Part shown: one piece after another, positions 54,693-63,540 of the stretch | Position numbering within the stretch: the first letter of the stretch is position 1 | Layout: the number at the start of each line of letters is the position of its first letter | Assembly (NCBI RefSeq): GCF_000282355.1 | Contig: NZ_AKJL01000038.1 | Span: forward strand, 1 to 64,000 | Length of the DNA stretch: 64,000 bases | Direction of reading: 5' to 3' | Source: Pseudomonas sp. GM49 | GTDB taxonomy: Bacteria > Pseudomonadota > Gammaproteobacteria > Pseudomonadales > Pseudomonadaceae | The notes under the pieces: generated by a model | What the model was told of the DNA's origin: nothing | Database searches by the model: none | Seen by the model: the letters and a program-made list of their open reading frames with translations, nothing else | Made by a program: the position numbers and the translations under genes

Positions 54693-56635
54693 CAGTGGGC
54701 CTCCGCAGGTTCGCGCTTGGCGGGTGTCTTGGCGGGCGCGGCGTCGTCGAGCAGCGCGTCTGCCACCAGTTCGGCAATGTCCTTGATCAGCGGCCGGGGT
54801 TCGACCACGCCTTCGAGCATCGCCGTGCATTGTGGACAACCCACGGCCACCAGTTCGGCACCGGTCTCGCGGATGTCTTCCATGCGCATGTCGGGAATGC
54901 GTTGCTTGCCGGGAATGTCGGTGATCGGTGCGCCGCCACCACCGCCGCAGCAGCGCGAGCGGAAGCCGGAACGTTGCATCTCTTTCACTTCGATCCCGAG
55001 GGCGCGCAGTACCTCACGCGGTGCCTCGTATTCGCCGTTGTAGCGACCGAGGTAGCACGGGTCGTGGTAGGTCACGCTGTCGCCTTTGTGCTGACCGAGG
55101 TTCAGCGCGCCGGCCTGGATGATTTCCGCCATGTAGGTGCTGTGGTGCTGCACCAGGTAGTTGCCATCAAACGCGCCGTACTCGTTTTTCAGCACGTGGA
55201 AGCTGTGCGGATCGCAGGTGACGATGCGGTTGAAGCTGTACTTGGCCAGGGTCTGGATGTTGCGCTTGGCCAACAGCTGGAAGGTTGCTTCGTCGCCCAG
55301 GCGCCGCGCCACGTCACCGCTGTCGCGTTCTTCGAGGCCGAGCACGGCGAAGTCGATTTTCGCCGCCTTGAGCACTTTGACGAAGGCGCGCAGGGTGCGC
55401 TGGTTGCGCATGTCGAAGGCGCCGTCGCCAACCCAGAACAGCACGTCAGTGGATTTCTTTTCGCTGAGCAGGTTGAGGTTCAAGTCTGCCGCCCAGTTCA
55501 TCCGCCCGCCTGGCGCGAAGCCGCCCGGGTTGTCAGTGGCGATCAGGTTTTCCAGGACTTCCGCGCCTTTGTTCGGCGTGGCGCCCTTTTCCAGGGTCAG
55601 ATGACGGCGCATGTCGACGATGGCATCGACGTGCTCGATCATCATCGGGCATTCCTCGACGCAGGCGCGGCAGGTGGTGCACGACCACAGGGTTTCAGCG
55701 TCCACCAGACCGTTGACGATCGGTTGATGCGGATTACCGGCGTGCTCACCGATGGCCTTGCCCGGATACGGACTGCCGGCGAACTTCGCATCGGTGCCAC
55801 CGGCCAGGCCGACGACCATGTCCTGAATCAGTTTTTTCGGGTTCAGCGGCTGGCCGGCGGCAAACGCCGGGCACGCTGCTTCGCATTTACCGCACTGCAC
55901 GCAGGCATCGAAACCGAGCAACTGGTTCCAGGTGAAATCCTTGGGTTTTTCCACACCCAGTGGCGCAGCCAGGTCGCTAAGATCCAGCGGCTTCAAGCCA
56001 GTGGAACGGCCGCCACCGAAGCGCTCGGCGCGACGGTGCCAGGCCAGGTGCAAGGCACCGGCAAAGGCGTGCTTCATCGGCCCACCCCAGGTCATGCCGA
56101 GGAACAGTTCCGACACGCCCCACAACACACCAACCCCGAGAATCGCCGCCAACAGCCAGCCACCGAAGTTTTCCGGGAGGATGCCCGCCACCGGCAGGGT
56201 CACCAGGAAGAACGAGGCCGAGAACGCCAGCAGGCTTTTCGGCAGGCGCATCCACGGGCCTTTCGACAGGCGCGCCGGCGGATTGCGCCGACGCAGGTAA
56301 ACAAAGATCGCGCCGACGAACATGACCGCCGTCATCAGCAGCAGCGCATAGCCGAGGAAACGGTTATGCAGGCCGAAACCATGTACCAGAATCGCCAGCA
56401 CGATGGACGCCACCGCACCGCCAGCCGTGGCGACGTGGGTATTGGCAATGTATTTGTCCCGCGCCACCACATGGTGCAAGTCGACCATGTAGCGCTTGGG
56501 CATGGCGAACAGGCCACCGATCAGGTCGACTTTCGAAGCCCGGCCTCGGCGCCACATGGCCACCCGCCGCAACGCGCCCAGGACACCAAGGCCCAGAGCA
56601 GCGAACAACAGGATTGGAAGAAGGGTGTTCAACAT
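54692..56635 (-). CDS. dgcB: Dimethylglycine dehydrogenase subunit B (Fe-S membrane protein)
   Basis: 647 residues. N-terminal membrane helices, two ferredoxin-type clusters (CVQCGKCEAACPAF and CTTCRACVEECPMM), then two CCG-domain regions (CCGGGGGAP; GCPQCTAML) as in heterodisulfide reductase-like proteins. It works with DgcA to demethylate dimethylglycine to sarcosine and probably passes electrons to ETF or the quinone pool. It follows dgcA after a 173-bp gap with a REP pair. Confidence 0.95.
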   Translation of the reverse strand: MLNTLLPILLFAALGLGVLGALRRVAMWRRGRASKVDLIGGLFAMPKRYMVDLHHVVARDKYIANTHVATAGGAVASIVLAILVHGFGLHNRFLGYALLLMTAVMFVGAIFVYLRRRNPPARLSKGPWMRLPKSLLAFSASFFLVTLPVAGILPENFGGWLLAAILGVGVLWGVSELFLGMTWGGPMKHAFAGALHLAWHRRAERFGGGRSTGLKPLDLSDLAAPLGVEKPKDFTWNQLLGFDACVQCGKCEAACPAFAAGQPLNPKKLIQDMVVGLAGGTDAKFAGSPYPGKAIGEHAGNPHQPIVNGLVDAETLWSCTTCRACVEECPMMIEHVDAIVDMRRHLTLEKGATPNKGAEVLENLIATDNPGGFAPGGRMNWAADLNLNLLSEKKSTDVLFWVGDGAFDMRNQRTLRAFVKVLKAAKIDFAVLGLEERDSGDVARRLGDEATFQLLAKRNIQTLAKYSFNRIVTCDPHSFHVLKNEYGAFDGNYLVQHHSTYMAEIIQAGALNLGQHKGDSVTYHDPCYLGRYNGEYEAPREVLRALGIEVKEMQRSGFRSRCCGGGGGAPITDIPGKQRIPDMRMEDIRETGAELVAVGCPQCTAMLEGVVEPRPLIKDIAELVADALLDDAAPAKTPAKREPAEAH

Positions 56636-56689
56636 GGTGGAGCTCCCAAAGACCTCGGGCTTAACTACCTGGATGCCTTGCTCGATCCT

Positions 56690-56792
56690 CTGTAGGAGCG
56701 AGCTTGCTCGCGATGGGCGTTAACGATGACGCGTGCGGTCTGGAGAAACGCGGCGCCTTCAAATCCATCGCGAGCGAGCTCGCTCCTACAGG
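56690..56792. repeat. REP inverted pair between dgcA and dgcB, TAGGAGC type
   Basis: ctgtaggagcgagcttgctc and inverse. The spacer contains gttaacgatgacgcgt. Confidence 0.9.
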
Positions 56793-56808
56793 GGTTGTCC
56801 ACAAGCTC

Positions 56809-58869
56809 TTAGAAATCCTTGCACAACCGCAGCGCGTCGTAGATCGCCGCGTGTACGTTACGCTGGGCCACGCAGTCGCCGATGCGGAAAAGCAGGTAGC
56901 CGTCGCCGCTCTGTTCCAGGCATGGCTGCGGCTTGATCGCGAACAAGGCTTCGACGTCGATCTGGCCTTTGTTACGCGAGCCTTCCTTCAGCGCGTAGTA
57001 GATTTCTTCGTCCGGGCGCACGCCGTTTTCAACGACCACCTGGTCCACCACCCGCTCCTCTTTGGCGCCGGTGTATTCGTTTTCCAGCACCGCCACCAGC
57101 TTGTCGCCTTCGCGGTAGACCTTCTCCAGCATCATGTCGCCGGTCATGATCACTTCTTTCGGATACATGCTGCGGTAGTAAGTCGGGAACGACGTACCGC
57201 CAATCGCCACGCCAGGCTTGATGTCGTCGGTGACGATCTCGACCTGACTGCCCTTGTCGGCAATGAAGTCGGCGGTCGACATGCCGGTGAATTCGCAAAT
57301 GGTGTCGTAGACCAGTACGTTCTTGCCCGGCGCTACCTTGCCATCGAGAATGTCCCAGCTGCTGACCACCAGACCTTCAGCCGCGCCCCAATGCTCGTTC
57401 TGCTCGATGAACGGATGACCGCCGACCGCCAGCACCACCACATCCGGACGCAGGTCCATGATGGTCGGCGCATCCGCCGCGGTGCCCAGGCGCAGGTCGA
57501 CTTTCAACCGTGCCAGTTCCAGCTGATACCAGCGGGTGATACCGGCGATCTGGTCACGCTGCGGCGCTTTCGACGCCGTGGTGATCTGCCCACCGATGAA
57601 TTCCTTCTTCTCGAACAGGGTCACGTCGTGACCACGCTCGGCGGCCACACGAGCGGCTTCCATCCCCGCCGGGCCGGCACCGACCACCACCACCTTGCGT
57701 TTTTTACCGGTGGTTTTCTCGATGATGTGCGGCACGCCCATGTATTCACGGGAGGTCGCAGCGTTCTGGATGCACAGCACGTCCAGGCCCTGGTACTGAC
57801 GGTCGATGCAGTAGTTGGCGCCGACGCACTGCTTGATCTGGTCGACCTGGCCCATCTTGATCTTGGCGATCAGGTGCGGGTCGGCGATGTGCGCGCGGGT
57901 CATGCCGACCATGTCGACGTAGCCGCCTTCCAGAATACGGGTCGCCTGGTTCGGGTCCTTGATGTTCTGCGCGTGCAGCACGGGAACCTTGACCACTTCC
58001 TTGATACCGGCCGCCAGGTGCAGGAACGGCTCCGGTGGATAACTCATGTTCGGAATCACGTTGGCCAGGGTGTTGTGGGTGTCGCAACCCGAACCCACGA
58101 CGCCGATGAAATCGAGCATGCCAGTGTCGTCGTAATACTTGGCGATCTGCTTCATGTCCTCGTGGGACAGGCCATCGGGGTGAAATTCGTCACCGCAGAT
58201 ACGCATGCCCACGCAGAAATCGTCACCGACCTCGGCGCGCACGGCCTTGAGCACTTCCAGACCGAACTTCATGCGGCCTTCGAAGGTGCCGCCCCATTCG
58301 TCGGTACGCTTGTTGACCCGAGGGCTCCAGAACTGGTCGATCATGTGCTGGTGCACGGCCGACAGTTCGACGCCGTCCAGTCCACCGGCCTTGGCGCGAC
58401 GCGCAGCTTGCGCGTAGTTGCCGATCACCCGCCAGATTTCCTCCGGCTCGATGGTTTTGCAGGTGGCGCGGTGCACCGGTTCACGAATGCCGGACGGCGA
58501 CATCAGCGTCGGCCAGTTGAAGCCGTCCCAACGGGAGCGACGGCCCATGTGGGTAATCTGGATCATGATCTTGGCGCCGTGCTTGTGCATGGCGTCGGCC
58601 AGATTCTGGAAGTGCGGAATGATGCGATCGGTGGACAGGTTCACCGAGCTCCACCATTCCTGCGGGCTGTCGATGGCGACTACGGACGAACCCCCGCAAA
58701 TCGCCAGGCCGATCCCGCCCTTGGCTTTCTCTTCGTAGTACTTGACGTACCGATCGGTGGTCATGCCGCCGTCGGTCGCATAAACCTCGGCGTGCGCGGT
58801 GCTGAGCACGCGGTTACGGATGGTCAGTTTGCCGATCTGGATCGGCTGGAACATTGCTTCGAAAGCCAT
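56809..58869 (-). CDS. dgcA: Dimethylglycine dehydrogenase subunit A
   Basis: 686 residues. N-terminal old-yellow-enzyme TIM barrel (FQPIQIGKLTIRNRVLSTAH), an Fe-S segment with C-x5-C-x11-C (CVGANYCIDRQYQGLDVLC), then an NAD/FAD domain (VVVVGAGPAGMEAARVAAER). This is the trimethylamine-dehydrogenase-like architecture. It oxidises dimethylglycine to sarcosine. GAGGA precedes the ATG. The upstream DUF5943 gene ends 15 bp before it. Confidence 0.96.
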   Translation of the reverse strand: MAFEAMFQPIQIGKLTIRNRVLSTAHAEVYATDGGMTTDRYVKYYEEKAKGGIGLAICGGSSVVAIDSPQEWWSSVNLSTDRIIPHFQNLADAMHKHGAKIMIQITHMGRRSRWDGFNWPTLMSPSGIREPVHRATCKTIEPEEIWRVIGNYAQAARRAKAGGLDGVELSAVHQHMIDQFWSPRVNKRTDEWGGTFEGRMKFGLEVLKAVRAEVGDDFCVGMRICGDEFHPDGLSHEDMKQIAKYYDDTGMLDFIGVVGSGCDTHNTLANVIPNMSYPPEPFLHLAAGIKEVVKVPVLHAQNIKDPNQATRILEGGYVDMVGMTRAHIADPHLIAKIKMGQVDQIKQCVGANYCIDRQYQGLDVLCIQNAATSREYMGVPHIIEKTTGKKRKVVVVGAGPAGMEAARVAAERGHDVTLFEKKEFIGGQITTASKAPQRDQIAGITRWYQLELARLKVDLRLGTAADAPTIMDLRPDVVVLAVGGHPFIEQNEHWGAAEGLVVSSWDILDGKVAPGKNVLVYDTICEFTGMSTADFIADKGSQVEIVTDDIKPGVAIGGTSFPTYYRSMYPKEVIMTGDMMLEKVYREGDKLVAVLENEYTGAKEERVVDQVVVENGVRPDEEIYYALKEGSRNKGQIDVEALFAIKPQPCLEQSGDGYLLFRIGDCVAQRNVHAAIYDALRLCKDF

Positions 58870-58884
58870 GGCGGGTTCCTCGAC

Positions 58885-59415
58885 TTACAACGGCTTGACG
58901 ATAAACAAGCCGTCTTCGTGGCCCTCTTCGGAGCCACCGTAGACTTGCTCGGCCACGGTGCGGATCTTGCTGCCGCGAGCGGCGAGAATCTGATCCATCG
59001 CACCGGCAAACCAACCGGTGAACATGTAGTCGACCTTGCGCCCGACCTTGCCGTAGACGTAGACGAACGCCGAGTGCTCGAGCTTGACGCTGGCGGTGCC
59101 TTTGTCGAGGTCGATGTCCTGGATCTTGAACAGGCCCCAGCCGCGCTGCGACAGGCGCTTCATGTAGTGCTCGAACACCGCGACGCCTTCCAGGCCGTGG
59201 CATTCGGCCTCTTTTTCACACCAGTGCCAGGCGGACTTGTAGCCGGCCTTGTAGAGGATTTCGGCATAGGCCTCAGCGCCCAGCACTTCCTCGATGCCCA
59301 TGTGGTTGTTGACGAAGAAATGGCGCGGCACATACAGCATCGGCAGGGCGTCGGAGGTCCAGACACCGGTTTCGCTGTCGACTTCGATTGGCAATTGCGG
59401 GGCGATCTTGGCCAT
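58885..59415 (-). CDS. DUF5943 protein of the dgc operon
   Basis: 176 residues, soluble. Corresponds in position to PA5397 upstream of dgcA. The AYAEILYKAGYKSAWHWCEK and VEYMxTGW-like end (KVDYMFTGWFAGAMDQIL) resemble V4R/4-vinyl-reductase small-ligand domains, which suggests but does not prove ligand binding. GGAG lies ten bases before the ATG. Function unknown; co-transcription with dgcAB suggests an accessory role in dimethylglycine use. Confidence 0.82.
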   Translation of the reverse strand: MAKIAPQLPIEVDSETGVWTSDALPMLYVPRHFFVNNHMGIEEVLGAEAYAEILYKAGYKSAWHWCEKEAECHGLEGVAVFEHYMKRLSQRGWGLFKIQDIDLDKGTASVKLEHSAFVYVYGKVGRKVDYMFTGWFAGAMDQILAARGSKIRTVAEQVYGGSEEGHEDGLFIVKPL

Positions 59416-59493
59416 GGAAACTTAACTCCAGAAAATTCGTTGTGTTGCCCGCTGCACGGACGGCAGCGGGAAAGGATTCAGAGGTGTGGCGGC

Positions 59494-60471
59494 TTATTCG
59501 CCCCAGACATCTTTCAGGACGTTTACCCAGTTCTCGCCCATGATCTTGCGTACCACGCGCTCGGAATGGCCGCGCTTGAGCAGGGTCTCGGTCAGGTTCG
59601 GGAACTCGCCCACGGTGCGGATGCCCAGCGGGTTGATGATCTTGCCGAAGCTGGTCAGGCGGCGGGCGTAGCCCTTGTCGTGGGTCAGGTATTCGAAGAA
59701 GTCCTGGCCATGGCCCTGGGTGAAGTCAGTGCCGATGCCGATGGCGTCTTCGCCGACGATGTTCATCACGTACTCGATGGCTTCGGCGTAGTCGTCGATG
59801 GTCGAATCGATGCCCTTGGCCAGGAACGGAGCGAACATGGTCACGCCGACAAAACCGCCGTGGTCGGCAATGAACTTGAGTTCTTCATCGGATTTGTTGC
59901 GCGGGTGCTCCTTGAGCCCCGACGGCAGGCAGTGGGAGTAGCAGACCGGCTTCTTCGATTCGAGGATGACTTCTTCGGAAGTCTTGGAGCCAACGTGGGA
60001 CAGGTCGCACATCACGCCTACCCGGTTCATCTCGGCGACGATTTCGCGACCGAAGCCCGACAGGCCGCCATCACGCTCGTAGCAACCGGTACCCACCAGG
60101 TTCTGGGTGTTGTAGCACATCTGCACGATGCCAACGCCGAGCTGCTTGAACACCTCGACATAGCCGATCTGGTCTTCATAGGCGTGGGCATTCTGGAAGC
60201 CGAAGAGGATGCCGGTCTTGCCCAGTTCCTTGGCCTTGCGGATGTCGGCGGTAGTGCGCACCGGCATCACCAGGTCGCTGTTCTCGCGGATCAGCTTCTG
60301 GCTCGCGGCAATGTTGTTGACGGTGGCCTGAAAGCCCTCCCACACCGACACGGTGCAGTTGGCCGCGGTCAAACCGCCCTTGCGCATGTCTTCGAACAGT
60401 TCACGGTTCCACTTGGCAATAATCAGCCCGTCGATAACGATGCTGTCGGCGTGCAATTCGGCTGGGCTCAT
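59494..60471 (-). CDS. Membrane dipeptidase (renal dipeptidase) family protein
   Basis: 325 residues from MSPAELHADSIVIDGLIIAK, with GGGGA upstream; same length as PA5396. Peptidase family M19 fold. The usual HxD metal pair after the first strand is not seen (the segment reads IDGLIIAKWN), and the usual bridging Glu region reads LFGFQNAHAYE. Histidines in CDLSHVGSKT and VCYSHCLPSG remain. It heads the series with DUF5943-dgcA-dgcB-etfAB, so a link to betaine catabolism or osmolyte turnover is inferred. Confidence 0.85.
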   Translation of the reverse strand: MSPAELHADSIVIDGLIIAKWNRELFEDMRKGGLTAANCTVSVWEGFQATVNNIAASQKLIRENSDLVMPVRTTADIRKAKELGKTGILFGFQNAHAYEDQIGYVEVFKQLGVGIVQMCYNTQNLVGTGCYERDGGLSGFGREIVAEMNRVGVMCDLSHVGSKTSEEVILESKKPVCYSHCLPSGLKEHPRNKSDEELKFIADHGGFVGVTMFAPFLAKGIDSTIDDYAEAIEYVMNIVGEDAIGIGTDFTQGHGQDFFEYLTHDKGYARRLTSFGKIINPLGIRTVGEFPNLTETLLKRGHSERVVRKIMGENWVNVLKDVWGE

Positions 60472-60694
60472 CAGGCTGTCCCCTATTAGCGATTCATGCG
60501 CCGAATCGTCTGCCGGCGCTTTGGGGCCAGCATATGCCTCGGTGCCCAAGCAGCCGGGTGCAAAAACGACAGGGGGTTTGCCGAAAGCGTCAATCCGCGA
60601 CAAAGGGTCGTCTTCAGCCACGATCGCCTCCCTGTTCAAGGCCATCGGCTTGGGCCAGAATTCGCCGCATCACTGGAATAGAGCGGCGACCTGA

Positions 60695-61096
60695 ATGAAA
60701 TCCATCCTTCTGGCTTTGGCATTGATTGCGACCGGCGTACACGCAGCGCAGGAGTCCGACGACAACCCGTGCGACAAAGTCGAAAACGACGTCCAGACCC
60801 TCGAGTGCTCGGCCTTCAGCAAAACCACCGCCGAAGACCTGCTCAAGGAAAACCTGCTGGGCCTGACCGAGCGCATGCAGTCGCAATACGGCAAAAACCC
60901 GTCGCAACTGGCCGACATCACCGCCAAGCTCAAGGCCGCGCAACAGCAATGGTTGAAGACCCGGGATGCCGACTGCGCCGTGGAGGCCTTCCCGGCCACG
61001 AGTGGCAGCAAGGCATTCACCATTGCCCAGAACGATTGCATCGCGCGGATGAGTGACGAGCGGTCGGAGTTTTTGGAGTCGATTGGGCAGGAATAA
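60695..61096 (+). CDS. LprI/DUF1311-like exported protein
   Basis: 133 residues. Signal peptide MKSILLALALIATGVHA. The mature part has the DUF1311 pattern: two Cys near the N-terminus (NPCDKVENDVQTLECSAF), a helical middle ending AAQQQWLKTRDADCAVEAF and NDCIARMSDERSEFL, giving four Cys for two disulfides. Some family members inhibit lysozyme, but most are untested. It is divergent from the dipeptidase gene across about 220 bp. Confidence 0.85.
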   Translation: MKSILLALALIATGVHAAQESDDNPCDKVENDVQTLECSAFSKTTAEDLLKENLLGLTERMQSQYGKNPSQLADITAKLKAAQQQWLKTRDADCAVEAFPATSGSKAFTIAQNDCIARMSDERSEFLESIGQE

Positions 61097-61262
61097 TCCT
61101 GAATATTCCGGTGAAAGCTGGAACTGCATCCAGCTTTCAACAGCACTTTCCCTTCTTCCTACAACAAGTTCTGACCCCGCCTACACGTATTGCCTGGAAG
61201 CCCCAATCTGTGGGCTTTTCACGCAACATGCTGACAATTGTTGTTGATTGTTCACCTGAAAA

Positions 61263-61302
61263 ATATAAGTAAAGATTCGCAAATCTTATAAAAGACTTAT
61301 AT
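61263..61302. promoter_or_regulatory. Nested palindromes upstream of the toxin-antitoxin pair
   Basis: Outer arms ATATAAGT (61263-61270) and ACTTATAT (61295-61302) are perfect. Inside lies AAGATT-cgca-AATCTT (61272-61287). The block ends six bases before the toxin ATG in AT-rich DNA, as expected for an autoregulatory operator. Confidence 0.65.
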
Positions 61303-61308
61303 CCTTCC

Positions 61309-61563
61309 ATGAACAGCATCCACTGGACTCGAAAGGCCGTTAAGCAACTCTTGAGGTTGCATTCCGTTCATCAGGGCCAGGTTCGTGATGCCATCACGGC
61401 GCTGGCAGGCATGCCCGATGTAGGCAATGTCAAAGCACTGGTCGGCCATGACTACGCTTATCGGCTGCGTGTCGGTAACTACCGGGTCATGTTTGATTGG
61501 GATGGCTCGATCAAAGTGGTCAGTATTCAAGAGGTCAAAAAACGCGATGAACGCACCTACTGA
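61309..61563 (+). CDS. RelE/ParE-family toxin
   Basis: 84 residues (MNSIHWTRKAVKQLLRLHSV...). The ending YAYRLRVGNYRVMFDWDGSI followed by VVSIQEVKKRDERTY is the RelE/ParE signature with the RxGxYRV core. Known members are ribosome-dependent mRNA interferases or gyrase poisons. The antitoxin gene overlaps its 3' end by 17 bases. Toxin-first order. AT-richer than neighbours, typical of mobile TA pairs. Confidence 0.9.
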   Translation: MNSIHWTRKAVKQLLRLHSVHQGQVRDAITALAGMPDVGNVKALVGHDYAYRLRVGNYRVMFDWDGSIKVVSIQEVKKRDERTY

Positions 61564-61870
61564 CATCCAAATCATCAACGACGCCGAAGGCAATCCCGCC
61601 TTCGTAGTCATTCCCTATGCACAATACGTGGCGCAGAAAATCGAACCAGACTTGATCCCCCATGAGGTGGTGAGCCGTATCGTCGATGGCGCCACTCCCA
61701 TCCGCGCATGGCGCGAACACTTGAACCTTACCCAGGATGAAGTGGCCAAACGCATGGGTATTTCTCAACCCGCTTTCGCCCAACAGGAAACAGTCGCCAA
61801 GCCCCGTAAAGCCACTCGCGAAAAAATCGCTTTGGCGTTTGGCATCACTGCCAATCAGCTTGAGCTGTAA
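61547..61870 (+). CDS. XRE-family antitoxin
   Basis: 107 residues from MNAPTDIQIINDAEGNPAFV. N-terminal part (PAFVVIPYAQYVAQ) likely contacts the toxin. A C-terminal Cro/CI helix-turn-helix (REHLNLTQDEVAKRMGISQP) would bind the upstream palindromes. The start overlaps the toxin gene, which couples their translation. Confidence 0.9.
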   Translation: MNAPTDIQIINDAEGNPAFVVIPYAQYVAQKIEPDLIPHEVVSRIVDGATPIRAWREHLNLTQDEVAKRMGISQPAFAQQETVAKPRKATREKIALAFGITANQLEL

Positions 61871-61903
61871 GCTGCTTACCTTCTGTCACTAATGGGATTC
61901 AAT

Positions 61904-62320
61904 ATGAAAGTCTGCGGTATCGAAATCAAAGGCAGCGAAGCGATCATTGCCGTGGCGTCCCTAGACGGTTCGACGCTGAACCATGTCGCACTCGCCACCA
62001 AGAAAATCGCCCTGGAGGATGACGACGAAGCTGCCAATGTCAAAGTGTTCGCCGCACAGGTCGCCTCGTTTGTCCGTGAGAACTCCATCGACCGCATCGC
62101 GATAAAGAAACGCAGCAAGAAAGGCGAATTCGCCGGCGGGCCGACCACGTTCAAGATCGAAGGGGTTTTCCAGCTGCTGGAGAATTGCGAGGTGACCTTG
62201 CTGTCGCCGCAGACCATCAATGCCCAGACCAAAAAGCACAATTTCGAACTGCCGGGAGCGCTGAACAAGTATCAGCATGAGGCTTACAAGGCGGCGTGTT
62301 CGGCATTGATGAAGAAGTAA
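61904..62320 (+). CDS. DUF3010 family protein
   Basis: 138 residues from MKVCGIEIKGSEAIIAVASL. RNase-H-like opening strand pattern (VCGIEIKGSEAIIAV) and later KKRSKKGEFAGGPTTFKIEG. Function unknown in the family. It follows the antitoxin by 33 bp on the same strand and may be co-transcribed. Confidence 0.8.
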   Translation: MKVCGIEIKGSEAIIAVASLDGSTLNHVALATKKIALEDDDEAANVKVFAAQVASFVRENSIDRIAIKKRSKKGEFAGGPTTFKIEGVFQLLENCEVTLLSPQTINAQTKKHNFELPGALNKYQHEAYKAACSALMKK

Positions 62321-62369
62321 CCCTCTCTCCAGACGCCAAAGATCAAATGTGTTTAGCCTCAAAACTCAA

Positions 62370-63314
62370 TCAGGCTTTGGCGGTACGCCGATCCTCCCGC
62401 GGGCACCGCGCATATTTCGCCCGATAACTGCGGGTGAAATACGACGGCGATTCAAACCCGCAGGCAATGCTCACCTCCAGCACACTCATGTCGGTCTGAC
62501 GCAGCAACTGCCGCGCTTTTTCCAACCGTAACCGCAGGTAGAAATTGCTCGGTGTGTCGTTCAAGTACAGGCGAAACAGGCGCTCCAGCTGCCGCCGCGT
62601 CACCTTGATCGATTCCGCCAGTTCCAGAGTACTGAGCGGCGGTTCGCTGTGCTGCTCCATCTCGCCAATCACATGCACCAGTTTCTTGTTGCTGATGCCG
62701 TAACGCGTGGCGACTTCCATGCGTTGGTGGTCTTTGCGCGGGCGGATGCGGCCGAGCACGAATTGCTCACTGACCTGGATCGCCAGCTCGGGACCGTGGG
62801 CCTGGGCGATCAGATCCAGCATCAGGTCAATGGAAGCGGTGCCGCCGGCGGAGGTGATGCGTCGGCGGTCGATCTCGAACAATTCCTGGGTGACGCTGAG
62901 CTGTGGATAGGATTCCTTGAAGGCGTCGATGGCTTCCCAGTGCAGGGTCAGGCGATGGCCGTCGAGCAAACCCGCCTCGGCGAGGATGAAGCTGCCGGTG
63001 TCGATGGCGCCGAGGGTCACGCCTTCGTTGTCCAGGCGACGCAGCCAGTGTTCCAGCGCCGGGGTGGCGAATTTCAGGGGTTCGAAACCGGCGACCACCA
63101 GCAGCGTCGCGCCTTTTTTCAACGGTTCCAGCGCTGCATCGGCGTTGACCGACATGCCGTTACTGGCCAGCACTGCCCCGCCGTCAGCACTCAACACATG
63201 CCAGCGATAAAGCTCGCCGCGAAAGCGATTGGCGACCCGCAACGGCTCGATGGCCGAGATAAATCCGATGGCCGAGAAACCCGGCATCAACAAGAAGTAG
63301 AAATCCTGGGACAT
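62370..63314 (-). CDS. cdhR: GlxA-type AraC regulator, probably carnitine regulator CdhR
   Basis: 314 residues from MSQDFYFLLMPGFSAIGFIS. N-terminal DJ-1/PfpI-like ligand domain (about 1-190; GAIDTGSFILAEAGLLDGHR) and a C-terminal AraC DNA-binding domain with two helix-turn-helices (LAESIKVTRRQLERLFRLYL; VSIACGFESPSYFTRSYRAK). It is divergent from a caiX-like gene, the arrangement of P. aeruginosa cdhR (PA5389) and caiX (PA5388). GbdR (PA5380) is a longer relative; position favours CdhR, but this needs alignment. Confidence 0.78.
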   Translation of the reverse strand: MSQDFYFLLMPGFSAIGFISAIEPLRVANRFRGELYRWHVLSADGGAVLASNGMSVNADAALEPLKKGATLLVVAGFEPLKFATPALEHWLRRLDNEGVTLGAIDTGSFILAEAGLLDGHRLTLHWEAIDAFKESYPQLSVTQELFEIDRRRITSAGGTASIDLMLDLIAQAHGPELAIQVSEQFVLGRIRPRKDHQRMEVATRYGISNKKLVHVIGEMEQHSEPPLSTLELAESIKVTRRQLERLFRLYLNDTPSNFYLRLRLEKARQLLRQTDMSVLEVSIACGFESPSYFTRSYRAKYARCPREDRRTAKA

Positions 63315-63540
63315 GGAGCGCACTCGCTTAGCAGGTAACAAGAGGCCAGGTAACGAGAGGGCGGGCAGCGTAGGGATGTTGATACGCCACTTGCGAGCGG
63401 CATACAAGAGCACAGGTCGCTGCAGTGCAAGAGCTGGTCGCCGCAGTGCGCTTTCACGGCCGCTTAGCTGCGTAACTTGGCATCACCGGCGCACAAAGAC
63501 GACCGGACCCACAATAATGAAACTGCCGAGGAACCTGAGA

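Noticed and set aside
54695-56695. 666-codon plus-strand frame opposite dgcB
   Set aside because: Shadow of dgcB, which has ferredoxin and CCG motifs on the minus strand.
56704-60489. Very long open frame on the plus strand (over 1200 codons) opposite dgcA, DUF5943 and the dipeptidase gene
   Set aside because: It is the antisense shadow of three well-recognised genes in GC-rich DNA, has no recognisable domain, and passes through their intergenic gaps.
62370-63314. GbdR, the master regulator of betaine catabolism
   Set aside because: Kept only as an alternative: the protein is shorter than GbdR and sits divergent from a caiX-like gene, which is the cdhR arrangement.
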